Assembly (NCBI RefSeq): GCF_002834385.1
Contig: NZ_PITQ01000011.1
Span: 124,001 to 188,000 of the forward strand
DNA: 64,000 nt
DNA from: Rahnella sp. AA
GTDB taxonomy: Bacteria; Pseudomonadota; Gammaproteobacteria; Enterobacterales; Enterobacteriaceae
Reading direction: 5' to 3'
Shown here: positions 57,381-64,000 of the stretch, one piece after another
Numbering within the stretch: position 1 is the stretch's first letter
Layout of the letters: the number at the start of each line of letters is the position of its first letter
The notes under the pieces: generated by a model
Told to the model about the DNA's origin: nothing
What the model saw: only the letters and a program-made list of their open reading frames with translations
Databases searched by the model: none
Position numbers and translations under genes: made by a program

Positions 57381-58085
57381 ATGTCAGACAACGCCGTCCT
57401 TCGCCTGCGTGAGCAGCGTTTAGCCCGATCGACCCGTCCTTTCCTTGCCCGCGGTTCACGGGCAATTCGCTGCCAGGGCTGCTTGCTGCCTAAACGCCAC
57501 TGCATCTGCGCTATGCGTGAAATACATCAGGCCGGCAGCCGTTTCTGCCTGGTGATGTTTGACACTGAACCGATGAAACCAAGCAATACTGGCCGTCTGA
57601 TCGCGGACGTGCTGCCGGATACGCAGGCATTTCTCTGGTCGCGTACACAAACTGATCCCGCGTTACTGGAGGCCATTGCTGACCCGTCGCGCCAGCCTTA
57701 TGTGGTTTTCCCGGCGTCTTTTGCCACGCCTCCACGCCAGGTTTTTACCGACGTTCCGGCGGGCAGCAAGCCGCCTCTATTTATCATGCTGGACGGAACC
57801 TGGAACGAAGCCCGCAAGATGTTCCGCAAAAGCCCGTATCTGGATAATCTGCCGGTGTTCTCTCTGGATGTGAGCGCCAGCTCCGGCTATATCCTGCGTG
57901 AAGCCTCGCGTCCGGAACTGCATTGCACGGTAGAAGTGGCCGCCGCATTGCTTGAAAAAGCCGGTGATCTTGAAGCGTCTGCGGGTTTATCACGCCACTT
58001 TACGCATTTCCGTACGCAATATCTGGCAGGAAAACCCCATCATCCGGTGCATCAGCTCACAGCAAAGAATGAAGAAAACCTCTAG
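57381..58085 (+). CDS. tapT: DTW-domain tRNA-uridine aminocarboxypropyltransferase
   Basis: A 234-residue DTW protein, orthologue of E. coli YfiP (TapT/TuaA), which forms acp3U47 in tRNA from SAM. Visible: an N-terminal zinc-type cysteine cluster (CQGCLLPKRHCIC), the FDTEPMKPSNTGRLIADVLP segment and the DTW core LDGTWNEARKM. ATG 57381 aligns with the E. coli start; ATG 57375 is two codons upstream. It is followed by pat after 31 nt. Confidence 0.9.
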   Translation: MSDNAVLRLREQRLARSTRPFLARGSRAIRCQGCLLPKRHCICAMREIHQAGSRFCLVMFDTEPMKPSNTGRLIADVLPDTQAFLWSRTQTDPALLEAIADPSRQPYVVFPASFATPPRQVFTDVPAGSKPPLFIMLDGTWNEARKMFRKSPYLDNLPVFSLDVSASSGYILREASRPELHCTVEVAAALLEKAGDLEASAGLSRHFTHFRTQYLAGKPHHPVHQLTAKNEENL

Positions 58086-58116
58086 AATCAGCTAAGAATG
58101 ATTGATTGGAGTTCTG

Positions 58117-60837
58117 ATGAGCCAGCGTGGACTAGAAGCCTTATTACGACCTGAATCTATCGCGGTAATCGGTGCCAGCAATAAGGCTGGCCGCGCCGGA
58201 TACCTGATGATGCGTAATCTGCTCGACAGCGGATTCAATGGCCCGGTGCTGCCCGTAACCCCCGCATATCGGGCGGTATGTGGGGTTCTGACCTGGCAGG
58301 ATATTGCCAGCCTTCCGATGCCACCCGACCTGGCTATTCTTTGTACACATGCTGACCGCAATCTCAAACTGCTCGAACAACTCGGTGAGCGTGGCTGTAA
58401 AACCGTTATTGTGCTTTCGTCTCAGCCTCAGCAATTCACCGAACTCAAAGCCTGCGCCCAACGTTTTTCGATGCGGCTGCTCGGCCCGAATAGCCTGGGC
58501 ATTCTCGCCCCCTGGCAAAAACTGAACGCCAGCTTTTCGCCGGTACCGATCCTGCCGGGCAAACTGGCGTTTATTTCACAATCAGCCGCCGTCGCCAATA
58601 CCATTCTCGACTGGGCGCAACAACGTGCTGTGGGCTTTTCCTATTTCGTCTCGTTGGGTGACAGCCTGGATATTGATGTCGATGACCTGCTCGATTTCCT
58701 CGCCCGCGACAGTAAGACCAGCGCAATCCTGCTGTATCTTGAACATATCAGCGATGCCCGCCGTTTTCTTTCCGCCTCACGCAGCGCCTCGCGCAATAAA
58801 CCGATTCTGGTCATTAAAAGTGGCCGCAGCGGGCAGGCGCAGCAATTACTGAACAGCCCGCTTAGCCTTGACGCGGCTTATGATGCCGCTATCCAGCGCG
58901 CGGGCTTGCTGCGTGTGCAAGATACGCATGAGCTGTTTTCCGCAGTAGAAACGCTGAGTCATATGCGCCCTTTGCGTGGTGAGCGCTTACTTATCATCAG
59001 CAATGGCGCTGCACCGGCTGCAATGGCTTTGGACCAGCTACTGTTGCGTAACGGGAAACTCGCAAAACTGGGGGATGAAACCTGCAAATCGCTCACTGAC
59101 GTTCTGCCGAAGACCATTACCGCCTCTAATCCGCTGGATTTACATGACGACGCCACGCCGCAGCTGTATCAGTCGGTGATGACGGCGTTGCTTGACAGTA
59201 CGGATTACGATGCCCTGTTGGTGATACACGCCCCAAGTGCTGCAGCGCACGGCACCGTGACCGCAAACCAACTGATAGAAGCCGTTCGTAAGCATCCTCG
59301 CGGGAAATACATCACACTGCTGACAAACTGGTGCGGCGAGTTTTCCTCGCAGGAAGCCCGCAAGCTGTTCACCGAAGCCGGGATCCCGACCTACCGCACA
59401 CCGGAAGGGACCGTAACGGCATTCATGCATATGGTGGAATATCGCCGTAATCAGAAACAGCTGAAAGAAACACCTTCATTACCGGTGGATCTTGAACAGA
59501 ATACCGATCAGGCACATCAGCTGATCGCCCAGGCGTTGACCGAAGGCACGACGCAGCTCGATACGCATGAGGTTAGCGCGATTTTGCAGGCGTACGGCAT
59601 GAACGTGCTGCCGACATGGATTGCCAGCGACAGCGCTGAAGCCGTGAATATTGCCAGCCAGATTGGTTACCCCGTTGCATTGAAACTACGTTCGCCGGAC
59701 ATTCCACATAATTCCGAAGTCCAGGGGGTCATGCTGTATCTGCGTACGCCAAGTGAAGTCGGGCAGGCGGCTAATGCCATTTTTGACCGGGCTAAGCAGG
59801 CATTTCCGCATGCGAGAATTCTCGGCCTGCTGGTACAGACGATGGCCAACCGCCCGGGCTCTCAGGAATTACGGGTGGTCGTAGAGCAGGATCCGGTATT
59901 CGGCCCGTTGATTATGCTGGCGGAAGGCGGCACTGACTGGCGACCTGAAAAGCAGGCGGCTATTTCCTTGCCACCACTGAACATGGCACTGGCGCGCTAT
60001 CAGATAGTTCAGGCGCTGAAAAGCGGTAAGATACGGGGCCGGAACTCACACCATCCCATTGATATCCCGGCGCTAAGTCAGCTACTTGTGAATGTATCAA
60101 ACCTGATTATCAACTGCCCCGAAATTGAACGGCTGGATATTCATCCGCTACTGGTCTCTGGCTGTGAGCTGAGCCTGCTGGATGTATCTATGGCGCTTTC
60201 CAGGCGAGGCAAGGATTCGCCTTCACGCCTGGCGATCCGACCTTATCCGCGGGAACTGGAAGAGCACGTCATACTGAAGAATGGTCAGCCTGCGCTGTTC
60301 CGCCCGATTCTTCCGGAAGACGAACCGCTGCTGAAAGCCTTTATCCTGAAGGTCACCAAAGAAGATCTGTATTACCGCTATTTCAGTGAGATCAATGAGT
60401 TTACTCATGAGGATTTAGCAAATATGACACAGATTGATTATGACCGTGAGATGGCTTTTGTCGCCGTACGTACAGAAAATGAAGAAAGCGAAATTATTGG
60501 GGTCACGCGAACCGTTTCTGATCCTGATAATATTGATGCCGAATTCTCCGTACTGGTGCGCTCTGATCTGAAAGGCCTCGGCCTGGGTCGGCGTCTGCTC
60601 AATAAGATGATTGATTACGCCGCAGAGCACGGCCTGCAGCGTCTGACGGGTATCACGATGCCCAACAATCGCGGCATGGTTGCGCTGGCTAAAAAGCTGG
60701 GATTCGACGTCGATATCCAGATCCAGGACGGTATCGTCAATCTGTCTCTTGCCCTGGAAAAGCACCGGATTTCCCAGCAGAAAACCGTGAGCCTGAGCGA
60801 TGAACAGGCAAAAGATGCGCACATCGGACAGGACTAA
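58117..60837 (+). CDS. pat: Protein lysine acetyltransferase Pat (PatZ/YfiQ)
   Basis: A 906-residue enzyme: CoA-binding Rossmann and succinyl-CoA-synthetase-like domains (SIAVIGASNKAGRAGYLMM, LAFISQSAAVANTILDW), an ATP-grasp domain (~480-690) and a C-terminal GNAT domain (~730-880) with acetyl-CoA loop SDLKGLGLGRRLL. It acetylates and inactivates acetyl-CoA synthetase and other proteins. ATG 58117 (MSQRGLEALLRP) has TTGGAG upstream; the upstream ATG at 58102 is less likely. Confidence 0.95.
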   Translation: MSQRGLEALLRPESIAVIGASNKAGRAGYLMMRNLLDSGFNGPVLPVTPAYRAVCGVLTWQDIASLPMPPDLAILCTHADRNLKLLEQLGERGCKTVIVLSSQPQQFTELKACAQRFSMRLLGPNSLGILAPWQKLNASFSPVPILPGKLAFISQSAAVANTILDWAQQRAVGFSYFVSLGDSLDIDVDDLLDFLARDSKTSAILLYLEHISDARRFLSASRSASRNKPILVIKSGRSGQAQQLLNSPLSLDAAYDAAIQRAGLLRVQDTHELFSAVETLSHMRPLRGERLLIISNGAAPAAMALDQLLLRNGKLAKLGDETCKSLTDVLPKTITASNPLDLHDDATPQLYQSVMTALLDSTDYDALLVIHAPSAAAHGTVTANQLIEAVRKHPRGKYITLLTNWCGEFSSQEARKLFTEAGIPTYRTPEGTVTAFMHMVEYRRNQKQLKETPSLPVDLEQNTDQAHQLIAQALTEGTTQLDTHEVSAILQAYGMNVLPTWIASDSAEAVNIASQIGYPVALKLRSPDIPHNSEVQGVMLYLRTPSEVGQAANAIFDRAKQAFPHARILGLLVQTMANRPGSQELRVVVEQDPVFGPLIMLAEGGTDWRPEKQAAISLPPLNMALARYQIVQALKSGKIRGRNSHHPIDIPALSQLLVNVSNLIINCPEIERLDIHPLLVSGCELSLLDVSMALSRRGKDSPSRLAIRPYPRELEEHVILKNGQPALFRPILPEDEPLLKAFILKVTKEDLYYRYFSEINEFTHEDLANMTQIDYDREMAFVAVRTENEESEIIGVTRTVSDPDNIDAEFSVLVRSDLKGLGLGRRLLNKMIDYAAEHGLQRLTGITMPNNRGMVALAKKLGFDVDIQIQDGIVNLSLALEKHRISQQKTVSLSDEQAKDAHIGQD

Positions 60838-60921
60838 TGGTATTATCGACCGATTGTGCGGTTACCATTGTCTGTTTATGCCGCTAAAGCCATTACATGA
60901 AGAGAGAAGAAGCGCACTGTG

Positions 60922-62277
60922 ATGTTGTCAAAATTCAAACGCAATAAACATCAACAACACCTTGCTCAGTTGCCAAAACTCCCCCAAACGGTTGATGCTG
61001 TAAAAACGCTCTACTGCCCTGCAGATTTCCGTACGACGCTGCTCGAAGCCATTGCCAACGCCACCCAACGGATTTATCTGGTCGCCCTCTATTTAGAGAA
61101 CGATGACGGTGGTCGGGATGTTCTGTCGGCACTGTATGCCGCCAAGCAGCAACGCCCGGAGCTGGAGATTTGTGTGCTGGTTGACTGGCACCGTGCCCAG
61201 CGTGGTCGTATCGGCGCTGCGGCAGCAAATACCAATGCTGACTGGTATTGTCGTATGGCAAAGGAACATCCCGAACTTTCCGTGCCTGTATATGGCGTGC
61301 CTGTTAACACACGTGAAGCTCTGGGCGTTTTACATCTCAAAGGTTTCATCATTGACGACCAGGTCATTTATAGTGGCGCAAGCCTCAATGACGTTTATCT
61401 GCATCGCCATGAAAAGTATCGCTATGATCGCTATCAGTTGCTGACAAACATGCCATTGGCCAACACGATGATCGACTTTATGAAAAAGTCGATCCTGACT
61501 GCCGCTGCTGTGCAACGCCTCGACCGTGAAGATCGCCCAAAAAGCATTGAGATCAAAAACGAAACGCGGCAGTTTCGCCAGAACCTGCGCACCAGTGGCT
61601 ATCATTTCAAAGACAGCGCCGGTAATGATGAACTGGCAGTTACGCCAATTGTGGGTCTGGGCAAGCAAAATGAATTGAATCGTACGATTCACCATTTGAT
61701 GGCCAGTACCGATCATAAACTGACGCTGTGTACTCCTTATTTCAATATGCCGGCGATGCTGGCACGCAATATCATTCATTTACTGCGCCGTGGTAAGCAG
61801 GTTGAAATTATTGTGGGCGATAAAACGGCTAATGATTTCTATATTCCGCAGGATCAGCCGTTTAAAATTATCGGAGCACTGCCGTATCTCTACGAAATAA
61901 ACCTGCGTCGCTTCCTGAGCCGCTTGCAACGCTTTGTCGACAGCGGGCAGTTAATTGTACGCCTGTGGAAAGATGGGGATAATAGTTACCATCTGAAAGG
62001 TATCTGGGTAGATGACCGCTGGCAGTTGGTCACCGGTAATAATCTTAATCCACGCGCCTGGCGTTTGGATCTGGAGAATGCCATTCTGATCCACGATCCA
62101 CATAAAGAAATGGCTGTTGAGCGTCAAAAAGAGCTGGAAGAGATCCGCCGGCATACGCAAATTGTTTCTCACTATATGGAACTGGAAAGTATTCCGAATT
62201 ATCCGGTGAAAGTACGCAAGCTTATTCGCCGTCTGCGCCGGATACGTATCGACAGATTAATCAGCCGGATATTGTAA
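60922..62277 (+). CDS. pssA: CDP-diacylglycerol-serine O-phosphatidyltransferase
   Basis: A 451-residue phosphatidylserine synthase of the phospholipase D superfamily. It makes phosphatidylserine from CDP-DAG and serine, the committed step to phosphatidylethanolamine; peripheral membrane/ribosome-associated. HKD-type motifs: HLKGFIIDD (first half) and HLKGIWVDD (second), and the basic C-terminus KVRKLIRRLRRIRIDRLI for membrane binding. ATG 60922 aligns with the E. coli start; GTG 60919 directly precedes it. Confidence 0.96.
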   Translation: MLSKFKRNKHQQHLAQLPKLPQTVDAVKTLYCPADFRTTLLEAIANATQRIYLVALYLENDDGGRDVLSALYAAKQQRPELEICVLVDWHRAQRGRIGAAAANTNADWYCRMAKEHPELSVPVYGVPVNTREALGVLHLKGFIIDDQVIYSGASLNDVYLHRHEKYRYDRYQLLTNMPLANTMIDFMKKSILTAAAVQRLDREDRPKSIEIKNETRQFRQNLRTSGYHFKDSAGNDELAVTPIVGLGKQNELNRTIHHLMASTDHKLTLCTPYFNMPAMLARNIIHLLRRGKQVEIIVGDKTANDFYIPQDQPFKIIGALPYLYEINLRRFLSRLQRFVDSGQLIVRLWKDGDNSYHLKGIWVDDRWQLVTGNNLNPRAWRLDLENAILIHDPHKEMAVERQKELEEIRRHTQIVSHYMELESIPNYPVKVRKLIRRLRRIRIDRLISRIL

Positions 62278-62289
62278 TCGGCTATACTG

Positions 62290-62320
62290 AAAGCCTGATC
62301 ATCCTGATCGGGCTTTTTTA
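62290..62320 (+). terminator. Rho-independent terminator of pssA
   Basis: AAGCCTGATC and GATCGGGCTT arms (one mismatch) around ATCCT, followed by six T residues. Confidence 0.9.
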
Positions 62321-62338
62321 TATCTGGAATTTCACTTC

Positions 62339-62686
62339 ATGACTCCACGATCCCTCTTTTCAGTCAGACTCTTCGCCATCAGCCTTATGCTTTTTTGCAG
62401 TGGCTGCACCCATTTTGCGAACGACCAATGGACCGGTAAAGACAAAGCCGAGCACTTTGCCAGCTCTGCGGTATTCGCGGCGGCAGGCACGGCTTACGCA
62501 AATAACCAGGGCTGGAACGAAGCACACAGCCGCTCGTTCGGTTTATTATTTTCAGTAGGGCTTGGAGCAGCAAAAGAACTCTATGACAGCCGTGAAGGTG
62601 GCAGTGGCTGGAGTTGGAAAGATTTTAGCTGGGATATCGCAGGGGCTGCTGTCGGTTACAGTGCTTATCATCTGACTCATTATTAG
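62339..62686 (+). CDS. yfiM: YfiM-family lipoprotein
   Basis: A 115-residue lipoprotein: signal LMLFCSGC with lipobox Cys, then KAEHFASSAVFAAAGTAYAN and LGAAKELYDSREGGSGWSWKD, DIAGAAVGYSAYH, matching E. coli YfiM. Function unknown; the AKELYD and GW.D segments recall small membrane-associated hydrolase-like proteins. Located between pssA and kgtP as in E. coli. Confidence 0.9.
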   Translation: MTPRSLFSVRLFAISLMLFCSGCTHFANDQWTGKDKAEHFASSAVFAAAGTAYANNQGWNEAHSRSFGLLFSVGLGAAKELYDSREGGSGWSWKDFSWDIAGAAVGYSAYHLTHY

Positions 62687-62713
62687 AGGGCGTCCCTGCC
62701 CCGTCAGCGCTAT

Positions 62714-64000
62714 TTATAGCTGTATTTCTTTCCCTTTTCGGTGCAATTTCATTGAAACAACAAATGCAATTAAGCACATTACGCAGACATACCAGAAGAA
62801 GATTTCTTCCATATCCCATGATTTAAATGTCAGGGCAACATATTCTGCCGAGCCGCCAAACACAGCATTTGCAACCGCGTATGATAACCCTACCCCTAAT
62901 GCCCTGACCTCTGGAGGGAACATTTCTGCTTTTAATAAGCCGCTGATTGAGGTGTAAAAACTCACAATGAGCAAGGCTAGTACAATTAATCCGAAGGCGA
63001 TATAAGGGCTGGTGACCGTTTGCAGTATATATAAAATGGGGATAGTGAAAAATGTTGCTAACCCGCTAAATATAAGCATGGAATTACGTCGACCTATTTT
63101 ATCCGACAAGCCACCAATAATAGGTTGTAAACACATAAAAACAAAAAGTGCGGCAGTCATCAACGCGCTGGCCATTTTAGTCTCCATTCCTGCCGTATTG
63201 ACCAGGTACTTCTGCATATACGTTGTGAAAGTATAGAAAGTCAGAGAACCCGCCGCGGTGAATCCTAAAACCATTAAAAATGCTTTTTTATGCTTCCATA
63301 AACCCGAAAGTGTGCCAGCATCTTTATGTTCACGCGTCTGCCTGTCGGATGTTTCACTCAATGAGCGACGCAGAAATAACGCCACCACGGCCAAAACTGC
63401 ACCTAATGCGAACGGGATCCTCCATGCCCAGGATTTGAGTTCGTCATTTGAGAAAATCTGTTGTAATACCACTAAAACTAATAGTGCCAGTAATTGCCCT
63501 CCAATTAAGGTGACATACTGGAAGGAAGCATAAAACCCCCGGCGGCCTTTAATCGCAATTTCACTCATATACGTTGCGCTAGTGCCATATTCCCCGCCAA
63601 CGGAAAGCCCCTGAAATAAACGTGCGATGAGTAACAATATAGGTGCCCAACTACCGATGGTCGCGTACGTTGGCAAACAGGCAATAACCAATGAACCGCA
63701 ACACATCATGCAGACGGAAATCATCATTGAATTCTTTCGCCCATGTTTATCAGCAATATAACCAAATAACCATCCACCAATGGGTCGCATAAAGAATCCG
63801 GCAGCAAAGACACCTGCCGTCTGCAACAGTTGAGTTGTGCTATTTCCGCTGGGGAAAAATGAAGAAGCAAAATAAAGTGAGCAAAAAGAATAAACGTAAA
63901 AATCGAACCATTCGACTAAATTTCCCGAAGACGCGCCGACGATAGCGAAAATACGCTTTTTATTATCTTGCTGATCGTGGTGTTCAGTCTGCGAACCCAA
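62714..64000 (-). CDS. kgtP: Alpha-ketoglutarate/H+ symporter KgtP (5' end cut by window)
   Basis: At least 428 residues of a 12-TM metabolite:H+ symporter of the [43 protein letters not shown] (motif A) and [17 protein letters not shown] match E. coli KgtP along its length. It imports 2-oxoglutarate. The first visible codon is TTG at the very edge; homology suggests the true start lies a few codons outside, so the gene is treated as partial. Confidence 0.93.
   Translation of the reverse strand: MGSQTEHHDQQDNKKRIFAIVGASSGNLVEWFDFYVYSFCSLYFASSFFPSGNSTTQLLQTAGVFAAGFFMRPIGGWLFGYIADKHGRKNSMMISVCMMCCGSLVIACLPTYATIGSWAPILLLIARLFQGLSVGGEYGTSATYMSEIAIKGRRGFYASFQYVTLIGGQLLALLVLVVLQQIFSNDELKSWAWRIPFALGAVLAVVALFLRRSLSETSDRQTREHKDAGTLSGLWKHKKAFLMVLGFTAAGSLTFYTFTTYMQKYLVNTAGMETKMASALMTAALFVFMCLQPIIGGLSDKIGRRNSMLIFSGLATFFTIPILYILQTVTSPYIAFGLIVLALLIVSFYTSISGLLKAEMFPPEVRALGVGLSYAVANAVFGGSAEYVALTFKSWDMEEIFFWYVCVMCLIAFVVSMKLHRKGKEIQL

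Overview
The window is a chromosomal segment of a gamma-proteobacterium of the order Enterobacterales. Protein sequences and gene order resemble the Yersiniaceae side of the order (Rahnella/Ewingella/Rouxiella/Serratia-like), but the genus is inferred from overall resemblance only. Most of it is conserved core genome: argG; lysS-prfB-recJ-dsbC-xerD; fldB; ygfX-sdhE/ygfZ; ygaC, ygaM, nrdHIEF, proVWX, ygaY, ygaZH, mprA-emrAB; and yfiF-trxC-tapT-pat-pssA-yfiM-kgtP.

Layout. 1-2.2 kb: end of rimJ, sugar exporter sotB, a di-Mop molybdate-binding protein. 2.3-7.1 kb: a peptide/amide-utilisation module (M20D amidohydrolase, YjiG/YjiH membrane pair, CPG2-like M20 peptidase, divergent LysR regulator). 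7.4-9.1 kb: argG and the Ner-like regulator sfsB. 9.1-14.9 kb: an accessory island abutting the 3' end of a tRNA-Gly(CCC) gene. It holds a P4-type antisense immunity region, a Kiwa anti-phage pair (kwaA plus a kwaB interrupted by one in-frame stop), a PAAR/S-pyocin/colicin-E3-type toxin with a small PAAR protein and an overlapping immunity gene, and a broken P4-family integrase. I read it as the decayed remnant of a P4-like satellite whose defence and competition cargo has outlived its mobility and packaging genes.

15-27 kb: housekeeping genes (translation, recombination, disulfide isomerisation, FAD insertion into succinate dehydrogenase, Fe-S maintenance), then a CYTH protein, pfkB, a DUF1198 protein and an AraC/GyrI regulator. 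27-36 kb: ygaC, an MFS exporter, ygaM, a MocR regulator divergent from an AhpD-like gene, and the class Ib ribonucleotide reductase operon nrdHIEF behind two NrdR-box-like sites. 36-42 kb: an aldo/keto reductase, an NlpC/P60 hydrolase, and a citrate transporter divergent from its own two-component system, with no citrate lyase in view. 42-47 kb: the proU glycine-betaine operon with an E. coli-like P2 promoter and two tandem proX genes. 47-55 kb: hicAB, an MFS transporter, ygaZH, and an Emr drug-efflux operon that carries its own outer-membrane factor between mprA and emrA. 55-64 kb: the yfiF-to-kgtP block, cut by the window end.

Two 108-nt elements, one before the aldo/keto reductase and one before the first proX, align without gaps, each end exactly 19 nt before the start codon, and share a hairpin whose stem differs by compensating changes. 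They and the tRNA-Gly island are the least ordinary parts of the window.
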